Shown here: positions 53,656 to 62,607 of the stretch, piece after piece | Layout: each line of letters starts with the position of its first letter | Position numbering within the stretch: the stretch's first letter is position 1 | NCBI RefSeq assembly: GCF_014651675.1 | Contig: NZ_BMXI01000011.1 | Coordinates: forward strand, 124,001 to 188,000 | Source of the DNA: Roseibacillus persicicus | GTDB taxonomy: Bacteria; Verrucomicrobiota; Verrucomicrobiia; Verrucomicrobiales; Akkermansiaceae | DNA: 64,000 nt | Direction of reading: 5' to 3' | Translations under genes and position numbers: made by a program | Notes under the pieces: model-generated | Told to the model about the DNA's origin: nothing | Seen by the model: only the letters and a program-made list of their open reading frames with translations | Databases searched by the model: none

Positions 53656-55359
53656 ATGAGCCAGCCATCCCGAATAAAAGATTCAGCGCGCGAGGGGCGC
53701 TTGCGGCGGGCGATGTTGCAGGTCGCTCAGGGAATTCCTGCAGAAGGGGAACGTTGGATGCGCTTTCGCTCGGTGGTTCGATTCCTCATCTGGACGCCGT
53801 TTGTCCTGTTGTTTGGGGGGCTGCTTTTGGCTCTGGGTCCCCAGAATTTTTGGATGGTGAATCCGGTCTTGGGCGAGCTTCGCATCCTTTCCTTTGGGGT
53901 GCTCATTGCGGGGATTCTCATTCTTTGGGTCGGTTCCCGGCTCTTGCTCCCACGTGATGGGGCGACCCTGCTTTTCACTCCGGTCTCGGAGGACTTGGTC
54001 TGGCGTCATTCCTTTCGGGCATTTCGTTACGTCGTTCTGGGACTGTGGCTGTTGGGGACTTGGATTTTTGTCTCGGGTGATCTGGGATGGTTTCAATCGG
54101 CTCAGATGTCGGCGGGGTGGCTGCTGATTCCTTTGGCTGGGGTGTGCTGGCAGTTGCAGAATCGCGGGCGGGCAGGGAAGTCGGTGCTGTTGTGGGGGAT
54201 CGTTCTTTTGGTTCTCTCATTTGTTTTTCCGCTCGCGGATTTTTCGTTGCCGGAGATTGAGTTGGAAGAGGTTCTTGGTTTCGACGCCCTGATTCCTTTT
54301 CTGCCCAGTGCCTGGCCTCAGCTGGGGGTCTTCTATTACCTGTTTCTTGCGGCAGCTTATGGTTTCACGGTTTGGGCCTGGTGGCGCACTCGAACACATT
54401 TCCGTTTTCGCCAAACCCAAGTAGCGAGAGTGCTGTTGACCGCAAGACCCCCGGATGAGGATGTTGTGGAAACCACAAACTCGCCGCCACTCCCTCTCGA
54501 GAAATCAGCTCCGCGCACACATGCCTTTTTTGCGCGAATCTTTAATGAGAAAGAGCGCGACTTGGCAGAGACCTTGGACCTGCGGTGGCCAGCGAGCTTT
54601 TTTCTCAGTCCTCTTCTTTGGTTTCTGGCTCTCACTGCGCTGGCCGTGGGGTTGCTCAGCTCAGGATGGGTCTTGCAAGATATCGTGCCTTGGTTCGAAC
54701 CTTCAAAAATGATTGAGGGGATCGAGAGTGGTTCTCTCTGGTGGGTGGTTTATATCCTTCTTTTTGTTTTTCCCGCTGCGGATTGGAGCCGGGTGGCGCT
54801 GGTTGCTTTCCACAAGTTTTCGGCGGGCGGCCCTCGCCAAGTGGCTTTGCTGGGCGTCTTTCCCGTGTCGGAACGTCGGCTCTACACGATGTTGTGGAAA
54901 GAATGGCTATTGCTTCGCTCTCTCAAATTTCCCGCTCTCATTGCCCTGTTGTTTGTGCTGAAGATTGCTTTGGAGCTGTCTTGGGATGGGGTCTTCGCGA
55001 GTTTGTTGGGAATGGGCTATTTGATCTACCTCTTCGTCGGGCCGTGGGTGAAGTGGACGATGTCGCTTTGGCAAAGTCTGGAGCTGTTTCCGAAGGACCC
55101 GGTTGGAGAGGCTAAGAAATTCTGGAGTCACCTTTTCTACTGGGGGCCGCTCGCGCTCTTCGCTTTTGCGACGGTGGCGATGAGCGAGAAGTTTCTAGAC
55201 GGGCGAACTCATCTGGCGTGGGTGATTCTGCCTGCGCTCTCTCTTCTGGTCTGGGCGGCGGGTTCCTGCTGGTGGGTGCGACGTCTTTATAATCAAAGCC
55301 GGGGCAGTCTCATCACCCTGCCTCAGGAGAAGAAGTCCTTTAGCTTTTCGAAGCGGTAG
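53656..55359 (+). CDS. ABC exporter membrane protein, paralogue 2
   Basis: A 567-residue polytopic protein clearly related to the preceding gene: both have RRAM...QGxPAEGExW near the N-terminus, and FHKFSAGGPRQVALLGVFPVSERRLYTMLWKEWLL aligns with the sister protein, as do the C-terminal ends (GSLxxxPxxKKSFxxxxK). It starts 8 bp after the sister's stop. The gene pair probably arose by tandem duplication. Together with the ATPase it likely forms an exporter of unknown substrate. Confidence 0.75.
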   Translation: MSQPSRIKDSAREGRLRRAMLQVAQGIPAEGERWMRFRSVVRFLIWTPFVLLFGGLLLALGPQNFWMVNPVLGELRILSFGVLIAGILILWVGSRLLLPRDGATLLFTPVSEDLVWRHSFRAFRYVVLGLWLLGTWIFVSGDLGWFQSAQMSAGWLLIPLAGVCWQLQNRGRAGKSVLLWGIVLLVLSFVFPLADFSLPEIELEEVLGFDALIPFLPSAWPQLGVFYYLFLAAAYGFTVWAWWRTRTHFRFRQTQVARVLLTARPPDEDVVETTNSPPLPLEKSAPRTHAFFARIFNEKERDLAETLDLRWPASFFLSPLLWFLALTALAVGLLSSGWVLQDIVPWFEPSKMIEGIESGSLWWVVYILLFVFPAADWSRVALVAFHKFSAGGPRQVALLGVFPVSERRLYTMLWKEWLLLRSLKFPALIALLFVLKIALELSWDGVFASLLGMGYLIYLFVGPWVKWTMSLWQSLELFPKDPVGEAKKFWSHLFYWGPLALFAFATVAMSEKFLDGRTHLAWVILPALSLLVWAAGSCWWVRRLYNQSRGSLITLPQEKKSFSFSKR

Positions 55360-55473
55360 CTGGCTTGCTCAAGCACCCTTTTTGAACTAATTCGGCCCCG
55401 AGTTCTGTCCCGAATTTTGGTAAAAGGGGAAAGAATCCGGAATCAAGGGTTGAAAGCTTCGTGAAGATTCGCA

Positions 55474-57105
55474 ATGTCACGGGACTCAATGCTGACGATC
55501 AAAAACCTCACCAAGGCCATGGGCGGGCGCACGCTCTTTCGCGAAGCCAATTTGACCGTAAACTGGGGCGAGCGCGTGGCTCTGGTTGGACCCAACGGCG
55601 CGGGCAAGTCGACCCTCTTTAAAATCATTCTCGATGAAGAGACCATGGACGAAGGCACCGTTGAGCGTGATGATTACGCCATCACTGGATTCCTCGCGCA
55701 GGAGGCGGGCGAGCCTACCGACGAGACGGTCCTGGAGATCGCGATGGGCATTGACGACGAGATGGTTTCCATCTTGCGCACCATCCGGGAGGGGGAGAGC
55801 ACCGGGAAGATGGATACCCCCGAGTTTGCAAAAGCTCAGGACCGTTTTACCGAGTTGAATGGCTACGCGCTCGAGCCCAAAGCGAAGAAGATTCTTGCCG
55901 GTTTGGGCTTCAAGCAGGATGAGTTCGAAAAGTCCGCGCGTGAGTTCTCCGGCGGTTGGGTGATGCGTGCTCACATTGCCCGTCTCCTTGTCATGGAGCC
56001 CGACCTCCTGATGATGGATGAGCCGACCAACCACCTCGACCTCATGTCTTTGCTCTGGTTCCAGAAGTATTTGTCCAATTACCCGGGCGCGATTCTGATG
56101 ATTTCCCACGACCGGGATTTCATGGATGGCCTGGTGGAGCAAGTGGTCGAAATCGACCCCGATGCCATGGAGTTGATTAGCTACACCGGCAACTACTCCA
56201 ATTACCAGGAGCAGCGTCAATTGCGCTACGACCAAAAGGTGCAAGCCTGGCGCAATCACAAGAAGGAGATGGATCGCGTGCAGGAGTTCATCGACCGTTT
56301 CCGCAACGTGGGGTCAAAGGCCTCGCAGGTGCAGGACCGGATTCGTCAGCTGGAGAAGATGAAGGAGAAGATGCAGAAGCCACGTGCGCCACGTAAGGTC
56401 TTCAAATTCAATTTCCCCGAGCCGCCACGTTCGAACCAGAAGGTCGTTGAGTTAGAGAAAATCAAACAAGCCTATGGCGAGAAGGTGATTTATGACGGTC
56501 TCGACCTGACCCTGGAGCGGGGTGAGAAGATTGTTCTGGTGGGGCCGAACGGGGCGGGTAAATCGACTTTGCTGAAAATCATTTCCGGTCACCTCGAGTT
56601 TCAGGGCGGTGAGCGTAAGGTCGGGTATGCGACCAAGATGGGTTACTTTTCCCAGCACCGGATTGATTCCCTCAATGAGGACAATACCGTGCTCGATGAG
56701 GTCATGGCGGCGAACAAGACTTTGGCAGAAGATGAGGTGCGGGCTGTGCTCGGTTCCTTCCTTTTCCGTCGCTCCGATGTCGACAAGCGGATTCGCGTTT
56801 TGTCTGGGGGAGAGAAGTCCCGCTTGAACCTGGTGAAGTTTCTCGTCGACCCGCCCAACTTGCTGCTGATGGATGAGCCGACGACCCACCTCGATATCAA
56901 CTCGATTGATGCTTTGGTGCAGGGCTTGAAGAAATACACGGGGACTCTCGTTTTCATCTCGCACGATGTTCACTTCATTCGCTCGCTGGCGGAAACGACG
57001 CTGCACATTAACAATGGAACAGTCACTCGTTACACGGGTGGTTACGACTACTTCATTGAAAAGAGCGGTCTCGATGACGACCGCGCCGCAGTGACTGCGG
57101 AGTAG
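55474..57105 (+). CDS. ABC-F family ATPase
   Basis: A 543-residue soluble protein with two ATPase domains and no membrane helices. Domain 1 has GPNGAGKST, REFSGGWVMRAHIARLL and LLMMDEPTNHLDL; the linker (KMEK-type, DRVQEFIDRFRNVGSKASQVQDRIRQLEKMKEKM) is the ribosome-contacting P-site linker; domain 2 has GPNGAGKST, RVLSGGEKSRLNLV and LLLMDEPTTHLDI. It acts on the ribosome, in the manner of EttA/Uup/YbiT; YbiT is my best guess for the subtype. An internal ATG at 55489 is an alternative start. The TAG stop (57103-57105) abuts repeat array 2. Confidence 0.9.
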   Translation: MSRDSMLTIKNLTKAMGGRTLFREANLTVNWGERVALVGPNGAGKSTLFKIILDEETMDEGTVERDDYAITGFLAQEAGEPTDETVLEIAMGIDDEMVSILRTIREGESTGKMDTPEFAKAQDRFTELNGYALEPKAKKILAGLGFKQDEFEKSAREFSGGWVMRAHIARLLVMEPDLLMMDEPTNHLDLMSLLWFQKYLSNYPGAILMISHDRDFMDGLVEQVVEIDPDAMELISYTGNYSNYQEQRQLRYDQKVQAWRNHKKEMDRVQEFIDRFRNVGSKASQVQDRIRQLEKMKEKMQKPRAPRKVFKFNFPEPPRSNQKVVELEKIKQAYGEKVIYDGLDLTLERGEKIVLVGPNGAGKSTLLKIISGHLEFQGGERKVGYATKMGYFSQHRIDSLNEDNTVLDEVMAANKTLAEDEVRAVLGSFLFRRSDVDKRIRVLSGGEKSRLNLVKFLVDPPNLLLMDEPTTHLDINSIDALVQGLKKYTGTLVFISHDVHFIRSLAETTLHINNGTVTRYTGGYDYFIEKSGLDDDRAAVTAE

Positions 57106-57106
57106 A

Positions 57107-58547
57107 GGAGCATGGACATTCCTGTCCATGAGCAGAGCTCCGGGGAGTTAGAACTTACTTTGAGACTCTTCGGTTCTTACGATTCGATGTGGACGGACCG
57201 TCCTAGGGACAGAAATGTCCCAGCTCCAGCAGGTAGGGCTGTTTTGCTAAAACAGCCGCGAATGTTGTGGGAAGGTCTTTGAGCTAACGCCTTTCGTCCG
57301 CGGGAGAGCTGTTCGAGCACGCCAGAACTCTCGCGGTCCTTTTGTCAAAAGGTCCCTACCGGCGTGGGTCGAGGGTTGTTGAGTGGGGCTTGATTTTGGT
57401 TGGGGGTCTTCACTCTTCGATTCGAGGTGGCTGCGAGGTTGAGCAAGCAAGCTTTGCTCTTCCCGTGGGGGTGAAAGAACGAAGCCATCCACCCCAGAGC
57501 GGCAGCAAGCGGCGCGCACTCCAGAAGGACCCTTGGCCGGACCGCGAGTGCCCCCACTCGCCCCACCGAATCGTCTCGTCCAAGCAATGAAATGTCGTTG
57601 AGCCAATCGAGAGACGTCACGCGGTAGGGCTGTTTTGCTAAAACAGCCGCGAATGTTGTGGGAAGGTCTTTGAGCTAACGCCTTTCGTCCGCGGGAGAGC
57701 TGTTCGAGCACGCCAGAACTCTCGCGGTCCTTTTGTCAAAGGGTCCCTACCGGCGTGGGTCGAGGGTTGTTGAGTGGGGCTTGAGGTGATTGGGCATCTT
57801 CACTCTTTGCTTCGAGGTGGCTGCGAAGTTGAGCAAGCAAGCTTTGCTCTTCCCGTGGGGGTGAAAGAACAAAGTCATCCACCCCAGAGCGGCAGCAAGC
57901 GGCGCGCACTCCAGAAGGATCCTTGGCCGGACCGCGAGTGCCCTCACTCGCCCCACCGAATCGTCTCGTCCAAGCAATCAGATTTCGTAGAGCCAATCGA
58001 GAGACGTCCCGCGGTAGGGCTGTTTCGCCGAAACAGCCGCGAATGTTCGGGGAAGGTCCTTGAGCTAACGCCCTTCGTCCGCGGGAGAGCTGTCCGAGCA
58101 CGCCAGAACTCTCGCGGTCCTTTTATCAAAAGGACCCTACCGGTGTGGGTCGAGGGTGGTTGGGTGGGGCTTGAGTTGGTTGGGGGTCTTCACTCTTTGC
58201 ATCGAGGTGGCCGCGAGGTTGAGCAAGCAAGCTTTGCTCTTCCCGGGTGGGTGAAAGAACGAAGTCATCCATTCCAAAGCGGCAGCAAGCGGCGCGCACT
58301 CCAGAAGGATCCTTGGCCGGACCGCGAGTGCCCTCACTCGCCCCACCGAATCGTCTCGTCCAAGTAATCAGATGTCGTTGAGCCAATCGAGAGACGATTA
58401 GCGGTAGGGCTGTTTTGCCAAAACAGCCGCGAATGTTGGGGGAAGGTCCTTGAGCTAACGCCCTTCGTCGGCGGGAGAGCTGTTCGAGCACGGCAGAACT
58501 CTCGCGGTCCTTTTATCAAAAGGACCCTACCGGCGTGCCTCGAGGGC
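57107..58547. repeat. Tandem repeat array 2: module b, then 3.5 copies of a+c
   Basis: Fills the gap between convergent abcF and moxR. It opens with one module b (57107-57227, GGAGCATGGACATTCCTG to GGGACAGAAATGTCCC). Then a unit of 390-391 bp recurs: GGTAGGGCTG begins at 57232, 57623, 58013 and 58403. Each unit is module a (129 bp) plus module c (about 261 bp). Module c contains GAGCAAGCAAGCTTTGCTC, CGAGTG-CCCT-CACTCG and AGCGGCGCGCACTCC. The fourth unit stops 16 bp into module c. The GGCTGTTTYG..CRAAACAGCC arm changes T-A to C-G in the third copy, keeping the stem. Open frames inside are repeats of the same DNA, not genes. Confidence 0.95.
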
Positions 58548-58555
58548 TGAATCCC

Positions 58556-59554
58556 TTATGGCACGGGGACTTTGGAGAGGAGGCGGGTGACGAGGGTGTC
58601 GGTCGAGATGTTTTCGGCTTCGGCCTCGTAGGAGAGCAAAATCCGGTGGCGCAGAACCTCGGGCGCGAGGGTCTTGACGTCCTGCGGAGTGACGTAGGCC
58701 CGGGAGTTCATGAAGGCGTTGGCCCGGGCGGTGAGCGCGAGGTTGATGGTGGCTCGGGGGGAGGCACCTGCCCGAATCAAGGGCGTGAGACCTTGGTCAT
58801 ACTTTCCGGGCGAACGGGTGGCGTGAACGAGGTCCACGATGTATTCCCGAACGGCAGGATCGATGTAAATCTTGTCTAACAAGGCCCTGCTGGCGGCCAG
58901 TTGATCCGGGTGGGCCACTGCGCTGACGGCAGGGGGCTTGGCAGTGTTGGCCATCAGGTCGAGGACTTTCATCTCCTCTTCCTTGCTTGGATAATCGACG
59001 AGAACTTTCAGGAGAAAACGGTCCAACTGTGCCTCGGGAAGAGTGTAAGTCCCTTCTTGGTCGATGGGGTTTTGGGTGGCAAGGACGAGGAACGGTTGGG
59101 GCAAAGGATAAGTGGTGTCGCCGAGGGTGACCTGGCGCTCCTGCATCGCTTCCAAGAGTGCGGCCTGCACCTTGGCTGGGGAGCGGTTGACCTCATCGGC
59201 CAGCACCAGGTTGGCAAAAATGGGTCCGAGCTTGGGATCGAATTGCTGGGCCTGTTGGTTGTAGATGAGGGTTCCCAACAAGTCGGCTGGCAGGAGGTCG
59301 GGCGTGAACTGAATCCTCGAGAATTGAAGCTGAAAACAGGAGGCGAGAGTGTTGACGGCCAAAGTTTTTGCCAAGCCGGGCAAGCCTTCCAGAAGGATGT
59401 GGCCATTGCAGAGGAGGCCGAGAAGGAGGCGGTCCACTAGTTGATGTTGTCCGATCAACACGCGGGACATTTCCTGCCTGACATCCGCGATCCAGCGGGA
59501 GGACTCGGCAATTTCGGTAGAGAGTTTCTGGGTGTCGGTATTCGTTTCAGACAT
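58556..59554 (-). CDS. MoxR-type AAA+ ATPase
   Basis: A 332-residue AAA+ protein: Walker A GLPGLAKTLAVNTL, Walker B NLVLADEVNRSPAKVQ, sensor region FLVLATQNPIDQEGTYTLPEAQLDRF and a C-terminal helical lid ending SPRATINLALTARANAF. MoxR proteins act as chaperones for maturation of partner proteins with vWA domains, and usually head an operon with a DUF58 gene. Here the 3' side is repeat array 2 and no partner gene follows. Confidence 0.93.
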   Translation of the reverse strand: MSETNTDTQKLSTEIAESSRWIADVRQEMSRVLIGQHQLVDRLLLGLLCNGHILLEGLPGLAKTLAVNTLASCFQLQFSRIQFTPDLLPADLLGTLIYNQQAQQFDPKLGPIFANLVLADEVNRSPAKVQAALLEAMQERQVTLGDTTYPLPQPFLVLATQNPIDQEGTYTLPEAQLDRFLLKVLVDYPSKEEEMKVLDLMANTAKPPAVSAVAHPDQLAASRALLDKIYIDPAVREYIVDLVHATRSPGKYDQGLTPLIRAGASPRATINLALTARANAFMNSRAYVTPQDVKTLAPEVLRHRILLSYEAEAENISTDTLVTRLLSKVPVP

Positions 59555-59622
59555 TTCGTTGCGGTATGACTACAGGGAATCAGCGGCTACGTGAATCGGG
59601 AATGTCTGGAAATTTTGACAAC

Positions 59623-59654
59623 AAAAAAGGCCGCCCGGTCGGGAACGGCCTTTT
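59623..59654 (-). terminator. Terminator of the BamE-like lipoprotein gene
   Basis: Stem AAAAGGCCG / CGGCCTTTT with a GC-rich loop; on the minus strand it is followed by TTTTTTG. It lies 33 bp after the lipoprotein stop codon. Confidence 0.82.
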
Positions 59655-59686
59655 AGGAGAAATTTGCTTGGCAGCTAGTCGCAGGG

Positions 59687-60127
59687 CTATCGCACCCGCT
59701 CCCACGAACGGACCTTGTCATTTTCGAACCAAACCGTGCTGGAGCGAACGGGGACGTAGTCGATAGTGGGCCCAATCCCGAAACTACCGTAGCGACCATA
59801 TCGGCCGTAACGCCCATAGCCGGAGCCAAAGTGACCGTAGAAAGAATTGCTGTAGACGGGATAAAGGCCGGTGTAGTCCCAGCGCATGGTGCTCTTGCCC
59901 TCGCTCTGGCCTTCCAGACGTCGGTCGGGTTCGCCAAGGGCCAGGAAGACGGCTCCGGGTGGCATTCCTTCTTCAATCTGACCCTGTGAGACCAGTTCTT
60001 GCTCCCGGGTGGTCAGGCTATTGTAGATTTGAGGGTTCTTTTCGATTCTGCCCGCAGTGTTGGTGGACCCGCAACTGGTAAGGAAAAGCACGGTTAGAAG
60101 AGAGGCTAGGGGAAGGATGAATTTCAT
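59687..60127 (-). CDS. BamE-like lipoprotein with YGR repeats
   Basis: A 146-residue lipoprotein with a lipobox LFLTSC. Residues about 50-85 have QIEEGMPPGAVFLALGEPDR and WDYTG, the pattern of BamE/SmpA-fold domains. A short tandem GYGRYGRYGRYGS lies before the C-terminal strand. The rest of the family is not recognised. It may interact with the cell wall or outer membrane. Confidence 0.72.
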   Translation of the reverse strand: MKFILPLASLLTVLFLTSCGSTNTAGRIEKNPQIYNSLTTREQELVSQGQIEEGMPPGAVFLALGEPDRRLEGQSEGKSTMRWDYTGLYPVYSNSFYGHFGSGYGRYGRYGRYGSFGIGPTIDYVPVRSSTVWFENDKVRSWERVR

Positions 60128-60249
60128 AACAATAAACTAGACTGGATCCGGGTTCTGAAAAGTCAGAAAAAAGTGAGGCAAGACTTGGGAAAGATTCTTG
60201 CCAAAGTGCGTAAGAGAGGCGCTATTTACGCTCCAACCCCAAAAGAACA

Positions 60250-60540
60250 ATGTCAGACGTACTCAAAGATAAGGAACTCGACCAAGCTCTCAAAAAATGT
60301 CCCGAATGGGAAGTGAGTGAGGATGGCAAGGAGATCAGCCGCACCATCGAATTCGAAGAGTTCACCGAAGCCATCGACTGTGTGAACGATATCGCGGAAA
60401 TCGCGGAGGAAGCTCAGCATCACCCCGATTTCGACATTCGTTATTCCAAGGTCATCCTTCGTCTAACAACTCATGATGAAGGTGGAGTCACTCCGGCTGA
60501 CATCGAGATGGCTGGCCGAATTGACAACCTGGTCGATTAA
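60250..60540 (+). CDS. Pterin-4a-carbinolamine dehydratase
   Basis: A 96-residue protein with the family signature EEAQHHPDFDIRYSKVILRL and TTHDEGGVTPADIEMAGRID, including the catalytic His pair and the second His. It dehydrates 4a-hydroxytetrahydrobiopterin, mostly in concert with phenylalanine hydroxylase; in bacteria without that enzyme its role is often unclear. It stands alone. Confidence 0.92.
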   Translation: MSDVLKDKELDQALKKCPEWEVSEDGKEISRTIEFEEFTEAIDCVNDIAEIAEEAQHHPDFDIRYSKVILRLTTHDEGGVTPADIEMAGRIDNLVD

Positions 60541-60631
60541 GATTCGGCTGCGCATACGAACTTTTTTTAAAGGCAGGGAGTAGCGACTCTGCCATACCCT
60601 TTTCGTCAAGGGGTGCAACGCCAGGCGAACA

Positions 60632-62419
60632 CTAAAACGCGTTTTGCTGACGGGCGATGTCGTTTGCGGTGAGCCAGCCTAACAGCTTTTCCGGATCAGC
60701 GGGGCTGACCACGGGCACTTGCTGATAGTCGTTCTCGATCATCCGGTGGGCGGCGTCCCGAATCGTGGTCACCGGGGTCACCGAGAGAAGCTTTTGCCCG
60801 GTCAAGAGGGTGCTCAATTCGACTTCGGGTTCATTCTCGCGAAGCTCGTGATGGGTGATCACGCCGAGAAGTTTTTTCCCTTTGCCCACCACGGGATAGC
60901 CATGGAATCGTTTGTCCGCCTCACGAATCCGGCTCAGGCATTCGCCCACGGTATGAGACGCTTTCAGCTGAAAAACGTCGTGGGTCATGATGGCCTGCAC
61001 GGGTAACTCGCGATAATCGCGCACCCCACGGTAGGCCGGAAGGGCGCGCAGGGTGATTCCGTCCTGCAGGAGGAGAGAGTTGTAGATCTCGATGGGGCGC
61101 AGTTTTTTCGAGATTTGCCAAGCCAGCATGTTGCCGGCCATCAAGGGCAGGATGAGGTCGTAGTTTCCGGTCATCTCGAAGATGATGATGAGCGAGGTGA
61201 AAGGGCAACCGATTACGGAGGCAAACATCGCTCCCATTCCTAACAAGACGCAGGCCCCAATAACCTTGTCGTCGGCGGGAAAGTGAGGAACCCAATTGCC
61301 CACGTGATGAAGGTGGGTGAAGCCGATGCCGACCAGCGCGCCTAACAGCCCGCCGAGAAAGAGGGTGGGGGAAAAGAGTCCGCCCGAGCCGCCGCTGGCA
61401 TAGTTGAGAACGACTGCAAGGAACTTGAAGAGAAGCAGGGTGGCTAGAATCGGAACGGTGAGCTCGTTCTCGAAGGCCGCTTCGAGGCTTTCGTAGCCAA
61501 TGCTGAAAACCGAGTGTTGGGCGTTGCCGAATCGACTGGTGAGAAAGTAGGCGCCGACCCCGAGAATCCCGCAACTGAGTCCGCCACTGGCTGGAAGCAA
61601 CCACTTGGGAAAGGACTTTCGCCGTTTGAAAAATCCACGCAGCGCGAGAGTGGAAGAGGTGAAAATATGTCCGAGAAGCCCAGCTGCAATTCCCAAGGGC
61701 AAGGCAATCAGCATCCAGGCCGAGGTTTGGTAATCGGTCCGAAGATGGGCGGCGAGGATGGGGTCTTCGCCCAAAATACTGCGCGAGACGGCAGCAGCCA
61801 CCACCACTGCAATGACCATCCCGCCGAGGGCCTTCATGGAAAAGTTGTCGAGCAATTCCTCGAACACGAAGGTGAGGGCCGAGAGCGGAGCGTTGAACGC
61901 GGCGGCGATCCCTGCCGCCATCCCCACCGGCAACATCGACTGCACCCGGCTGGCATCTTGAAAACCCCAACGACCCAGCCGCGAAGCAATCGCGGCGCTG
62001 ATATGGACGGTCGGGCCTTCCCTCCCCAGGCTGTTGCCCAAACCAATATAAAGACTGCCCAAGATTAAGCGCAGGAGGCCCACGTAGCTGCGGATTTTTC
62101 CCCCCTTATTATAATAGGCGTATTTCGTCTGCGGAATGCCGCTGCCGATGGCTTCGGGGACGAATTTCTGACTGACGATGCCCACCAGCAAGCCGCCCAG
62201 AGTGGGGGCCGCGATCATCACGGCGATGAAAGTCTTGGGGTCCCGGCCTTGGGCAAAGTTCCAGAGAGCAGAGAAGAGGTGCTCGATGGCAAAGTGAAAA
62301 ACAACCGCCGCCAAGCCGCAGAGAAGACCTGCGACGAGGCAAAGAATCAGGAAGCGTTGATTCACATTCAGACGGGCCCGCATCCAATCGGGAACTGTCT
62401 TTCGTGTCGCGTCTGCCAT
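60632..62419 (-). CDS. ClC-family chloride/proton antiporter with CBS domains
   Basis: A 595-residue ClC transporter. Selectivity filter parts are GSGIPQ, GREGPTVH (gating Glu) and GGLFSPTLFLG. A FVFEELLDNF motif holds the internal proton Glu, which favours an antiporter over a channel. Two CBS domains follow the membrane region (VQAIMTHDVFQLKASHTVGECLS and TPVTTIRDAAHRMIENDYQQVPVV) and may bind nucleotides to regulate activity. The gene diverges from the ABC ATPase gene. Confidence 0.95.
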   Translation of the reverse strand: MADATRKTVPDWMRARLNVNQRFLILCLVAGLLCGLAAVVFHFAIEHLFSALWNFAQGRDPKTFIAVMIAAPTLGGLLVGIVSQKFVPEAIGSGIPQTKYAYYNKGGKIRSYVGLLRLILGSLYIGLGNSLGREGPTVHISAAIASRLGRWGFQDASRVQSMLPVGMAAGIAAAFNAPLSALTFVFEELLDNFSMKALGGMVIAVVVAAAVSRSILGEDPILAAHLRTDYQTSAWMLIALPLGIAAGLLGHIFTSSTLALRGFFKRRKSFPKWLLPASGGLSCGILGVGAYFLTSRFGNAQHSVFSIGYESLEAAFENELTVPILATLLLFKFLAVVLNYASGGSGGLFSPTLFLGGLLGALVGIGFTHLHHVGNWVPHFPADDKVIGACVLLGMGAMFASVIGCPFTSLIIIFEMTGNYDLILPLMAGNMLAWQISKKLRPIEIYNSLLLQDGITLRALPAYRGVRDYRELPVQAIMTHDVFQLKASHTVGECLSRIREADKRFHGYPVVGKGKKLLGVITHHELRENEPEVELSTLLTGQKLLSVTPVTTIRDAAHRMIENDYQQVPVVSPADPEKLLGWLTANDIARQQNAF

Positions 62420-62607
62420 CGGGCCGCGGCTTTATCACAGCCCCGCAGCGAGTTCTAGCGGAGAACGGGGCTTTTTTTGTAGCGGTGGACTGGCCTCCTG
62501 TTGCTTGGGGGAAGCCGCGCATTTTTCGATTGAGGGAGAAGAATGGGGGACGCACTTCTCTTGACCTTACGCTTGAGAAGCTGGGAAATGGCGGCAGTAT
62601 CGGTCTT

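Noticed and set aside
57247-58519. Open frames of 60-197 codons on both strands inside array 2
   Set aside because: They recur because the 390-bp unit is a multiple of three; the translated sequences lack any domain and include the palindromes. I treat them as chance frames.
62404-62607. 68-codon N-terminal extension of the ABC ATPase
   Set aside because: It crosses the divergent promoter region of the ClC gene and has no similarity to ATPases; the family start fits the GTG at 62608.
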